DNA from: Bordetella parapertussis
GTDB taxonomy: Bacteria > Acidobacteriota > Terriglobia > Bryobacterales > Bryobacteraceae
DNA: 64,000 bases
NCBI GenBank assembly: GCA_943328975.2
Contig: CALQCC020000015.1
Span: 37,760-101,759 of the forward strand
Reading direction: 5' to 3'
In this document: positions 45,344-52,381 of the stretch, in pieces
Numbering within the stretch: the stretch's first letter is position 1
How the letters are laid out: each line of letters begins with the position of its first letter
The notes under the pieces: model-generated
Databases searched by the model: none
Told to the model about the DNA's origin: nothing
Seen by the model: only the letters and a program-made list of their open reading frames with translations
Position numbers and translations under genes: made by a program

Positions 45344-45565
45344 ATGGCCGCCCAAATGAGCGCTTCGCAATTTAAGGAACAGTGCCTCTCCATCCTGGAC
45401 CACCTGGATTCCGATGGCTTGGTCATCACCAAACACGGCAAGCCCGTAGCCCGCGTCATCCCCGCCCAGTCCGATTGCAAGAGCCTGATCGGTAGCCTCA
45501 AAGGCAAGATCCGCGTAAAAGGCGACACCATGTCCACCGGAGTCAAGTGGAATGCTGAATCTTGA
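45344..45565 (+). CDS. Phd/YefM-type antitoxin
   Basis: A 73-residue protein from ATG 45344; ATG 45356 is an alternative and fits the usual family start SASQFKEQCL. The N-terminal Phd fold has DGLVITKHGKPVARVIP. The C-terminal tail KIRVKGDTM...VKW would neutralise the toxin and unfold without it. It overlaps the PIN toxin gene by 14 bases, the standard antitoxin-first order. Such antitoxins usually repress their own promoter. Confidence 0.85.
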   Translation: MAAQMSASQFKEQCLSILDHLDSDGLVITKHGKPVARVIPAQSDCKSLIGSLKGKIRVKGDTMSTGVKWNAES

Positions 45566-45911
45566 TACCCACATCCTGATCGACGCCCTTCAGGGCAGTC
45601 TCTCCAAGCGGGAACATAGACTCCTCGCAGAAGCCCCTTGGAGCATTTCCGCCATCGTGCTCTGGGAACTCGCCAAACTTGTCCAACTCAATCGCATCAA
45701 ACTGGATCTGGACTCCGTGGAATTCGCCCATGCCCTCTCCCGCGTCCGCATCTGGCCGCTAGACTTGGCCATCAGCCGCCAGTCCACCCGCCTCGACTTC
45801 AAGAGCGACCCAGCCGACGAAATCATAGCCGCCACCAGCGTCGTCCACCGCATCCCCCTCCTCACCCGCGACAAACGAATTCTGAAGTCTAAACTCGTAC
45901 CATTTGCCTAG
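45552..45911 (+). CDS. vapC: PIN-domain toxin (VapC-like)
   Basis: A 119-residue PIN nuclease with all acidic residues present: Asp5 in LDTHILI, Glu39 in LWELAK, Asp86 and Asp89 in DPADEIIAAT, and Asp107 in LLTRDKRI. VapC toxins cleave tRNA or rRNA to slow growth. Translation is coupled to the antitoxin by a 14-base overlap. It is the first of two PIN genes bracketing the DUF4062 gene. Confidence 0.9.
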   Translation: MLNLDTHILIDALQGSLSKREHRLLAEAPWSISAIVLWELAKLVQLNRIKLDLDSVEFAHALSRVRIWPLDLAISRQSTRLDFKSDPADEIIAATSVVHRIPLLTRDKRILKSKLVPFA

Positions 45912-45968
45912 GGAACCCTTGAACCTGCGGTTTCAATAGTATTCTGAACTCAGTCGGCCTGACGCAAA

Positions 45969-46922
45969 ATGCAGAATCGCAAACTTCAGATCTTTCTCTC
46001 TTCCACCTACGAAGACCTCATCGACCACAGGCTAGCCGCCATGGAGGCGATCCTAGCAGCGGGCCACATCCCTGCGGCAATGGAACAATTCTCAGCAGGG
46101 GACGACACGGCCTGGGAGAGGATCACCAGGTGGATCGACGCGTCTGACGCATTTATCTTGATAGTCGGCGGTCGCTACGGTTCCATCGAACCAACATCGG
46201 GGAAGAGCTATGTTCAATTGGAATATGAGTACGCGATAGAAAAGAAGAAACCCTACTTTGCGTTGGTCATCAGCGATGTGCATCTCGAGAATTGGGTGAA
46301 GCAGGAAGGGTTCAAGGTCGATGAGCGAACCCACCGTGAGCTCTATCTGGAATTCAAGAAGCAAGTGAAGCAAAAGCTCTGCGCCCCGTGGGAAGACAAG
46401 AAGGACATCAAGCAGGCCATCTTCCATAAACTTCCCGAATGGGCCGAACGCGCCGATCTCGTCGGTTGGATTCGGGCCGATGAAGCAGCCAAGCCCGAAG
46501 TCACCAATGAAATCGCCCGGCTTTCACGAGAAAATCGGGAGTTGAGAGCCAATGCGCCCGATCTAGCTACCTATGGAGGACTCTCGTATGACGATCTTTG
46601 TGAGTTGCTAACGCAAACCGACGTGACGATCCAGCCTGGTCCCTTCAAGAATGTGCTCGGTATCCTCGAGATTCCTTCCGTGGACAATCTGTTGGATCTA
46701 TTTCGGACCGTGGCAGACGCGATTGTCAAAGGGCAGCGCTTTGGTTTTGCGCTGGGACCAGGTGCCGACGGGGGGGCTGAGCGAACTTGTGGGCTACGGC
46801 CTCCTACTAGGGACTCCAGGGCAAACGACTGTATCGCTCTCCGAAACCGGGCGGGCATTCCGCAACCGCCTTCAGCATCAGGAGCTGCGTCTCAATTCGT
46901 AGTCAACCCGATTACCCGTTAA
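45969..46922 (+). CDS. DUF4062 domain protein, frameshifted near the 3' end
   Basis: A 317-residue frame. Residues 1-95 match the DUF4062 pattern (IFLSSTYEDLIDHR, then VGGRYGS and SYVQLEYEYAI), a TIR-like N-terminal module often fused to NTPases. Residues about 165-200 look coiled-coil, then a small helical domain follows. After the run of seven G at 46770-46776 the frame reads into unlikely sequence. Removing one G restores LSELVGYGLLLGTPG and VSLSETGRAFRNRL, a winged-helix-like end with a stop at 46900-46902. Either a true frameshift, slippage, or a sequencing error. Function unknown; defence or signalling is plausible. Confidence 0.75.
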   Translation: MQNRKLQIFLSSTYEDLIDHRLAAMEAILAAGHIPAAMEQFSAGDDTAWERITRWIDASDAFILIVGGRYGSIEPTSGKSYVQLEYEYAIEKKKPYFALVISDVHLENWVKQEGFKVDERTHRELYLEFKKQVKQKLCAPWEDKKDIKQAIFHKLPEWAERADLVGWIRADEAAKPEVTNEIARLSRENRELRANAPDLATYGGLSYDDLCELLTQTDVTIQPGPFKNVLGILEIPSVDNLLDLFRTVADAIVKGQRFGFALGPGADGGAERTCGLRPPTRDSRANDCIALRNRAGIPQPPSASGAASQFVVNPITR

Positions 46923-47306
46923 CTACAAAACCTCCACCCCATACCGCCCCACCGCCGGATCCACCGTCATCATCGGCATCCCCTCCGCCAACGCCTGCGC
47001 CACCAGCATCCTGGCAAACGGGTCCCGATGCACCGGAGCCAACCCCTCCAGCCGCGCCAAGTGCCGAGCCTGTATCCCCAACATCGCCACCCGGTTCTTC
47101 TCCATCTGCCTCACCACATACTCCGCAGCAGGCGTCGGAATCGGAAGCTTCCGCAACCCAGCTTTAATTACGATCTCCCACACACTTGCCACGCTCAGAT
47201 AAAAATCGTGGGCCTCGTCCACATACAACGAGCGATGTGCCGCCGACAGCCGCACGTCGTCCGTCACCGCCCACAAGAACACATGCGTGTCGAGCAGTAT
47301 CCTCAC
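46923..47306 (-). CDS. vapC: PIN-domain toxin (VapC-like), second pair
   Basis: A 127-residue PIN protein with Asp6 in LLDTHVFLW, Glu44 in SVWEIVIK, Asp95 in HRDPFARMLVAQA and Asp116 in TVDPAV. These form a complete acidic site, of the sub-family with DPFDR-like third motif. Antitoxin and toxin overlap by four bases (47303-47306). It is convergent with the DUF4062 gene with no gap. It should act as a ribonuclease toxin. Confidence 0.9.
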   Translation of the reverse strand: MRILLDTHVFLWAVTDDVRLSAAHRSLYVDEAHDFYLSVASVWEIVIKAGLRKLPIPTPAAEYVVRQMEKNRVAMLGIQARHLARLEGLAPVHRDPFARMLVAQALAEGMPMMTVDPAVGRYGVEVL

Positions 47307-47539
47307 TTCTCAAACTCGTCCAGAACATCGTCCGGCAACGGAGCATCGAAATCGTCCGGCACAACGAAGTCGCCCTTAGCCGTGCCCAGCCTCCGCCGAA
47401 ACGGAGCCGACTCCACCGGCGTCAGGCGAACCAGCTTTCGCCCCGACCGCATGATGATCACTTCCTCACCCGCCATCGCCTGCTCCAGCAGCCGTGACAA
47501 GTGAGTCTTCGCCTTGTGAACATTTACCTCGACCGACAT
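47303..47539 (-). CDS. Phd/YefM-type antitoxin, second pair
   Basis: A 78-residue protein from ATG 47539, chosen because SVEVNVHKAKTHLSRLL is the normal Phd start; an in-frame ATG at 47575 would add 12 unlikely residues. The fold continues with EEVIIMRSGRKLVRLTPV, and an acidic C-terminal tail (DDFDAPLPDDVLDEF) should wrap the toxin. TATAAT at 47551-47546 would put transcription start at the ATG, so the message may be leaderless. Confidence 0.85.
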   Translation of the reverse strand: MSVEVNVHKAKTHLSRLLEQAMAGEEVIIMRSGRKLVRLTPVESAPFRRRLGTAKGDFVVPDDFDAPLPDDVLDEFEK

Positions 47540-47545
47540 GACTAG

Positions 47546-47574
47546 ATTATAGACTAAGTCATATTTATAGTCCA
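47546..47574 (-). promoter_or_regulatory. Promoter/operator of the second antitoxin
   Basis: On the minus strand TGGACT (47574-47569) and a perfect TATAAT (47551-47546) are 17 bases apart. The region is locally AT-rich and partly palindromic (GACTTAGTC upstream of TATAAT, CTAGTC after it), as expected where a Phd dimer binds its own promoter. Confidence 0.55.
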
Positions 47575-47842
47575 TCTCCCATCAGCGTGGATCTGCATTC
47601 ATCGGCGGCCATAAATCTTTACGCCCCAAGCGCATGGCTTCCTCACCCGACCCTCCTATGCCGCCCTCCGCGCTACTCTCACCATGTGAACCATACACCG
47701 AACCTAGCGCCCGCGAAAAAAGCCCCACAACAAAACGAACCCAGCTTTTGCCCCTCTATGTGCCACGCAACCCCTTTGCCGCCACCCACATCGCGTGTAC
47801 ATTGACAAAACGCCCTTTTGCTCGCGAACATGGTGGTCTCAC

Positions 47843-49150
47843 ATGATCCCTCGCTACACCCGCCCCGAAATGGGCAAAATCTTCGCCGACCAGAATCGCT
47901 TCGACGCCTGGCTAGCCGTCGAGATCGCCGCCGCCGAGGCGCTGGCCGACACCGGCGAAGTCCCCGTCGAGGCCGCCAAAGCCCTGCGAGCCCACGCCGC
48001 ATTCGATGTCGAGCGCATCCACGCCATCGAGCGCGAGACCAAACACGACGTCATCGCCTTCACCACCGCCGTCGCCGAGAAAATGGCCGCCGCCAATGTA
48101 GCCGAGCACTCCCGCTGGCTGCACTACGGCCTGACGTCGAACGACGTCGTGGACACCGCCCAGGCTATCCAACTGAAGCAGGCGTCCAAGATCCTGCTCG
48201 ACGGCGCACGCACCCTGGCCGAATCCCTCAAGCGCCGAGCCCACGAATTCAAAGACACCCCGCAGATGGGCCGCACCCACGGCATCCACGCCGAGCCGAT
48301 CACCTTCGGTCTCAAAATCGCCCTCTGGTTCGATGAAATGCGCCGCAACATCGCCCGCCTCGAAGCCGCGGCCGAGGACCTGCGCGTCGGCAAGATCTCC
48401 GGAGCCGTCGGCACCTACGCCCACATCGGCCCCGAAGCCGAAGAACGCATCTGCGCTCGCCTCGACCTGAAACCAGCGCCCATCACGTCGCAAGTCATCT
48501 CCCGCGACCGCCACGCCGCTTGGGTATCCGCGCTCGCCGTCTTGACTGCCACGCTGGAAAAGATCGCCCTCGAAATCCGCCACCTGCAACGCACCGAGGT
48601 CCGCGAAGCCGAAGAGCCGTTCGCCGTCGGCCAAAAGGGCTCCTCCGCGATGCCGCACAAGCGCAACCCGGTGGTCTGCGAACAAATCTGCGGCCTGGCC
48701 CGCGTGGTCCGCGCCAATGCCCAGGCGGCTTTCGAGAACATCGCCCTCTGGCATGAGCGCGACATCTCCCATTCCTCGGTTGAACGCGTCATCCTGGCCG
48801 ATTCGGCCATCTTAGCCGACTACCTGCTCGCCAAGACCATCTGGCTGATCGACGGCATGCGCGTCTATCCACAAAGGATGCTACGGAATCTGGAATCCAC
48901 CCGAGGCCTCATTTACTCCGGCCAGCTACTTTTGGACCTGGCCGCCGCCGGAATGCTGCGGGAACAGGCCTATAAGACGGTCCAGACCCACGCCATGCGT
49001 TGCTGGGAAGAGGAGGGAGACTTCCGCGCGACCGTATCGAACGACAAAGAAATCCTTTCTTATCTATCGATTGAAAAGATTAATGAGGCTTTTTCCACCG
49101 CCCGTCAGCTCGCAAATGTCGATCGGATCTTCCGTCGGGTGTTTGCGTAA
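47843..49150 (+). CDS. purB: Adenylosuccinate lyase
   Basis: A 435-residue enzyme of the fumarase/aspartase superfamily that acts twice in purine synthesis. The start ATG 47843 gives IPRYTRPEMGKIF, the usual N terminus; the frame extends 16 codons upstream without support. Signatures: KHDVIAF, TSNDVVDTA, GRTHGIHAEP and the flexible catalytic loop GSSAMPHKRNP. The preceding 267 bases hold no gene; TTGACA at 47802 could be a -35 box but lacks a clear -10. Confidence 0.97.
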   Translation: MIPRYTRPEMGKIFADQNRFDAWLAVEIAAAEALADTGEVPVEAAKALRAHAAFDVERIHAIERETKHDVIAFTTAVAEKMAAANVAEHSRWLHYGLTSNDVVDTAQAIQLKQASKILLDGARTLAESLKRRAHEFKDTPQMGRTHGIHAEPITFGLKIALWFDEMRRNIARLEAAAEDLRVGKISGAVGTYAHIGPEAEERICARLDLKPAPITSQVISRDRHAAWVSALAVLTATLEKIALEIRHLQRTEVREAEEPFAVGQKGSSAMPHKRNPVVCEQICGLARVVRANAQAAFENIALWHERDISHSSVERVILADSAILADYLLAKTIWLIDGMRVYPQRMLRNLESTRGLIYSGQLLLDLAAAGMLREQAYKTVQTHAMRCWEEEGDFRATVSNDKEILSYLSIEKINEAFSTARQLANVDRIFRRVFA

Positions 49151-49154
49151 GCTG

Positions 49155-49207
49155 TTGATAAAACAAGGGGAAACTAGATACTGGAGCGTACTAGGTAAAT
49201 CCCCTTG
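49155..49207 (+). promoter_or_regulatory. Possible promoter within a long imperfect hairpin
   Basis: TTGATA (49155-49160) and GATACT (49177-49182) are 16 bases apart and could drive the receiver gene. The same stretch folds: CAAGGGGA (49164-49171) pairs with TCCCCTTG (49200-49207), with a nested CTAG/CTAG arm. Alternatively it is a weak terminator of purB; no T tract follows. Confidence 0.3.
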
Positions 49208-49252
49208 CTCGAAATACAGTCTTCTGGAGTACACTGAAGCCAGTTAAACATC

Positions 49253-49684
49253 ATGGCTGCCGCTTCCCAAGTTCGCGATTGCGGTCTCGCCCGGGTTCTC
49301 CTGGTCGATGACGACCCCACTTCTCGCCTCACACTGAAAACTGTACTAGAAACATGCGGTTACAGCGTAGAGTCGGCCGCCAGTGCTGCGGAAGCGGTGG
49401 GAATGCTGGAAGACAGCGAGTACGCACTAGTACTAAGCGGCCTGCAGATGGAGTCCCACGATTCCGGTCTCAAGGTTATCGCCCACGCCCGCATGATGGA
49501 CTACAAGCCCGCCACAGCCCTCATTACCGCCTACCACGACGCCATTCCCGTGCCCGAAAGCTGGCCTAAGTCCTTGCTAATCGAGCCAGAAGACGTTCAA
49601 AGCCTGCTGACCAAGGTCGCCGGCTTGATCAGTGACCGCGCCACCCGCCGCCTCCACCGCGAAATGGTTCTGGCCGGCGTCTAG
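49253..49684 (+). CDS. Stand-alone receiver-like protein without phospho-acceptor
   Basis: A 143-residue CheY-like domain. The acidic pocket Asp19-Asp21 is present (VLLVDDDPTS) and Thr92 fits the switch position. The phospho-acceptor expected in the LVLxDLQM segment is Gly63 (LVLSGLQM), and the conserved Lys before the cis-Pro is Glu111 (LIEP). It therefore should not be phosphorylated in the normal way and may signal by binding alone. No output domain is attached, and no kinase is adjacent. Confidence 0.8.
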   Translation: MAAASQVRDCGLARVLLVDDDPTSRLTLKTVLETCGYSVESAASAAEAVGMLEDSEYALVLSGLQMESHDSGLKVIAHARMMDYKPATALITAYHDAIPVPESWPKSLLIEPEDVQSLLTKVAGLISDRATRRLHREMVLAGV

Positions 49685-49773
49685 TTCTTTTCCACTACTC
49701 CTTCCTCCGCATCCCCTCTTTAGTTCCTTACGACCACCCGCGTTTGAGCTAAGGCAAACACCCTATTTGGCGA

Positions 49774-49789
49774 TAAGTACCATTACTTA
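49774..49789. promoter_or_regulatory. Inverted repeat upstream of the PEP-CTERM gene
   Basis: A perfect inverted repeat TAAGTA-CCAT-TACTTA lies 124 bases before the PEP-CTERM start, in a 228-base gap. A second small hairpin, AGCCC-ATTT-GGGCT, follows at 49799-49812. The symmetry suggests a dimeric regulator site; the regulator is unknown. Confidence 0.35.
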
Positions 49790-49912
49790 GGCACTCTAAG
49801 CCCATTTGGGCTCTTGCGAATACCAGGACTTTCTTTATGGACTTGCTAGTAACCGGAAGCGGACCCGGCAGTACTAAGTCCACATTTTGGTCGGAGGCAA
49901 AAGAGAGTCAAA

Positions 49913-50623
49913 ATGAAAAAGTTCTTAAAGCTAACAATTTTTGGCGCGGCACTGACCGCGTCTTCAGCGTTTGGCGCGAACATCGTAACCTACACGGGTG
50001 CGGTTGGAGGCGGCGTCGGGAGTGCATTCCAGCAGTTCAGCTCCAGCAGCATCGTTGGCGGTAGCGCCACTTTCTTTGAGACGTTCAGCACCGACACTTC
50101 GGTGTTCAATACGTCCACGTTCTCGAACTTCAATCTCACGCAGAACGGTAGCAGTCCGTCCGGTTTCGTCCGGCAAGATTTGGGCGGCATCCGCCAGACC
50201 CAAGTTGCGTCCTCAATTGAAACGGAAACCTACCAGCTGAAGTCGAGTAACTTGTTGACGGCGTTTGGAGCAGATTTTGACCTATCGCCTTTTGGGGCGG
50301 GTCAAGGCGTCCTTTTAACGATCACGTTTAGCAACAACACCACGCAGCAATTGGCTGTGGCCTTGGGTGGCCTTGCTGGTACGGGCTTCGAGACTCCCTT
50401 CTTCTTCGGGTTCACCTCGGACACGGCGTTTAGCTCTGTCACCTTGAGCGGCGGTTCAGTGACGCCGGGCCAAAACGGGGAAACGTTCAACCTGGACAAC
50501 CTGCTGCTCGAACAGGCGGGTACCAATACTCAGGAACCGTCCGGCGTGCCGCAACCGTCCACGTTTGGTCTGATGGGCCTCGCGATGGTCGGCTTGGGCT
50601 TTGCTCGCAAGTTCCGCAAGTAA
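49913..50623 (+). CDS. PEP-CTERM sorting-signal protein
   Basis: A 236-residue secreted protein with signal peptide ending SAFGA near residue 22, a Ser/Thr/Gly/Phe-rich beta-type body, and a C-terminal sorting signal at about 212-236. That signal is a VPQPS variant of the VPEP motif, then a hydrophobic helix LMGLAMVGLGFA, then RKFRK. Exosortase EpsH-type enzymes recognise this tail. No exosortase gene is in the window. The body function is unknown; many such proteins belong to the extracellular matrix. A strong terminator follows. Confidence 0.9.
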   Translation: MKKFLKLTIFGAALTASSAFGANIVTYTGAVGGGVGSAFQQFSSSSIVGGSATFFETFSTDTSVFNTSTFSNFNLTQNGSSPSGFVRQDLGGIRQTQVASSIETETYQLKSSNLLTAFGADFDLSPFGAGQGVLLTITFSNNTTQQLAVALGGLAGTGFETPFFFGFTSDTAFSSVTLSGGSVTPGQNGETFNLDNLLLEQAGTNTQEPSGVPQPSTFGLMGLAMVGLGFARKFRK

Positions 50624-50651
50624 CTAGAACCTCAAACCTCCGATCAACACT

Positions 50652-50683
50652 AACAGCTGGAGCGCAAGCTCCAGCTGTTTTTT
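50652..50683 (+). terminator. Intrinsic terminator of the PEP-CTERM gene
   Basis: A 12-bp perfect stem (AACAGCTGGAGC with GCTCCAGCTGTT) with a GCAA tetraloop, followed directly by a T run (TTTTCG after the stem's own TT). It ends three bases before the convergent alpha/beta hydrolase gene stop. Confidence 0.92.
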
Positions 50684-50685
50684 CG

Positions 50686-51309
50686 TTAGGGCAGGGAAAT
50701 GACAGCGGCTTCGAGTTGATCCAGGGCGCCGGCGAAGAAGTGGTCCTGGGCCTCCACTAGAACCAACTGCTTGGGCTCCGGTAGACCGTCCACGACGGCT
50801 TCCAGGTCCGCCACGGGGCCGAACTCGTCTTGCGTGCTCTGTACAAACGCGCGTGGAACGGTGCAGCCTTCGAGGTAGGTGCGGTCTTTGTAGACGGTGG
50901 GGAAGCCGACGGCGATCACGCGACGAGCTCCCAGGCCAGAGCAGCCGAGGCGCAGAGCGATGCGCGATCCGAAGGAGAAGCCCGCTAGCGTGAAGGGCAG
51001 GGCCGGATAGCGCGCGCGCAGGTAGCCGAGGGCCACTCGTGCGTCTTCCATCTCGCCTTCACCGTTACCGTAACTACCTTCGCTGAGGTTGACACCCCGG
51101 TAGTTGAAGCGGAGCACCACGCATCCGGTTTTGCGGAGCCCGCGGGCGATGCGGTAGACCACTTTGTTGTGCATCGTGCCGCCGTGCTGCGGATGCGGAT
51201 GGCAGACCAGCGCGGCCTCGCGAGGTGCGCTGTCTTCCGGTTCTTCGAGGAGCGCTTCCAGACGTCCCGCCGGGCCGTCCAGGAAAAGGGACTCAATGGT
51301 GCGCGGCAT
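50686..51309 (-). CDS. Alpha/beta hydrolase, small dienelactone-hydrolase-like
   Basis: A 207-residue hydrolase with the pattern CHPHPQHGGTMHNKVV near residues 36-51, then RFNYRGVNLSEG and the nucleophile elbow GFSFGS with Ser112. An Asp in STQDEFGP and the last His in QDHFFAG complete the triad. This subfamily is widespread but without a known substrate. No signal peptide. Its start overlaps the yajQ stop by one base, so it is in the minus-strand run with yajQ, the response regulator and bamD. Confidence 0.87.
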   Translation of the reverse strand: MPRTIESLFLDGPAGRLEALLEEPEDSAPREAALVCHPHPQHGGTMHNKVVYRIARGLRKTGCVVLRFNYRGVNLSEGSYGNGEGEMEDARVALGYLRARYPALPFTLAGFSFGSRIALRLGCSGLGARRVIAVGFPTVYKDRTYLEGCTVPRAFVQSTQDEFGPVADLEAVVDGLPEPKQLVLVEAQDHFFAGALDQLEAAVISLP

Positions 51310-51806
51310 TAACTGCGGTAATTCGTGAACTGCATGTCGATGCCGAAGTCGGAGGTCCGCAGAAGGTGCATCACTTCCTGCAGGACGTCACGATCTTTGC
51401 CTGAGATGCGCACAACGTCGCCTTGAATGGACGCCTGCACCTTGAGCTTGCTGTCCTTGACCGCCTTCACCACTTCGCGAGCCTTTTCGAGCGGGATGCC
51501 TTGCTGCAGCGTGATCTCTTGCCGCACGCTGGAGCCGGTCGCGGGCGTAATGGTTCCGAAGCTCAGTCCCTTCAAGGGCACATTGCGCTTCACCAGTTTG
51601 GCTTGCAGCACGTCGACGACGGCCTTGAGCTTGAAGTCGTCCGAGCTGGCGAGCAGGATCTTACCGTCCTTCTCATTCAGTTCAATGGTGGACTTGGAAT
51701 CCTTCAAGTCATAGCGCTGCAGGATTTCTTTCAGCGCCTGCTGGATGGCGTTGGAAACCTCCGGCAGTTCAATCTTCGATACTACGTCAAAACTGTTGTC
51801 AGCCAT
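51309..51806 (-). CDS. yajQ: YajQ family nucleotide-binding protein
   Basis: A 165-residue protein with the family start SFDVVSKIELPEV, then YDLKDSKSTIEL and the C-terminal ISGKDRDVLQEVM and DFGIDMQFTNYR. YajQ proteins bind cyclic di-GMP in Xanthomonas and nucleic acids or proteins in others. It abuts the response regulator gene with no spacing, which may tie it to signalling, though that is inference. Confidence 0.95.
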   Translation of the reverse strand: MADNSFDVVSKIELPEVSNAIQQALKEILQRYDLKDSKSTIELNEKDGKILLASSDDFKLKAVVDVLQAKLVKRNVPLKGLSFGTITPATGSSVRQEITLQQGIPLEKAREVVKAVKDSKLKVQASIQGDVVRISGKDRDVLQEVMHLLRTSDFGIDMQFTNYRS

Positions 51807-52373
51807 TTAGTTCCCTAAGGCTACCAAAACTTTTTCAGTGATGTCACGTACCAGGTTCGGCAGCGCCTGTTGCAGGGCCTCTTCGACGGCGGCTTTCACG
51901 CGCGCAGGGTCCGGTCGATGGGTCGCAGTTGCTCCCCCGACCGCGTCTGAAATAGGCATGGCGGGCATCTCCGGCGGGGAAACATACTGTCCCATCAAAC
52001 CTCGTTCCAGGATCGCTTCTTGCAGCAGGGGGCGGATCAGCGCGATGGCTACGGATGCCTCAAACGGCTTGCGCAACACGGCATCGCAGCCAGCGTGTTT
52101 GGCTTCTTCGTCGTCGAAGGTTTCGAGCGATCCGGCGGTCAGAATCACGCGCACGTGGGGGCGCCACTTCTTGATTTGGCGGCACAGGTCGAAGCCGCTG
52201 CGGCCGGGGAGAAAGGCGTCGGCGATGACCAGGTCTGGATCGGTTTCGGCGATGCGGACCAGTGCGGCTACGCCGTCGGCCACGGTGGTGACTTCAAAGC
52301 CTTCTTCGCGCAGGATGTGTTCGCCCATACGCTGGGCGTGCGGGCTGTCATCGGCCAGCAGAATGGTGCTCAT
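51807..52373 (-). CDS. Response regulator with receiver domain and short helical tail
   Basis: A 188-residue protein. Receiver residues are complete: Asp8-Asp9, phospho-acceptor Asp52 in LVIADAFLPG, Thr79, and Lys102 in LRKPF. Residues 125-150 are a Pro-rich linker, and a C-terminal amphipathic helix (VKAAVEEALQQALPNLVRDITEKVL) resembles tails found on acidobacterial regulators. No DNA-binding domain is present. It lies between bamD and yajQ on the same strand. Confidence 0.88.
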   Translation of the reverse strand: MSTILLADDSPHAQRMGEHILREEGFEVTTVADGVAALVRIAETDPDLVIADAFLPGRSGFDLCRQIKKWRPHVRVILTAGSLETFDDEEAKHAGCDAVLRKPFEASVAIALIRPLLQEAILERGLMGQYVSPPEMPAMPISDAVGGATATHRPDPARVKAAVEEALQQALPNLVRDITEKVLVALGN

Positions 52374-52381
52374 GGAGGCGA

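Noticed and set aside
49753..49812. Cyclic-di-GMP (GEMM) riboswitch before the PEP-CTERM gene
   Set aside because: GGCAAAC is present at 49753-49759, but the partner segment with GACGCAAAGCC and the GNRA hairpin are not found.
49837..50064. A 75-residue plus-strand frame overlapping the start of the PEP-CTERM gene
   Set aside because: It runs out of frame through the signal peptide region of a well-supported gene and has no motif.
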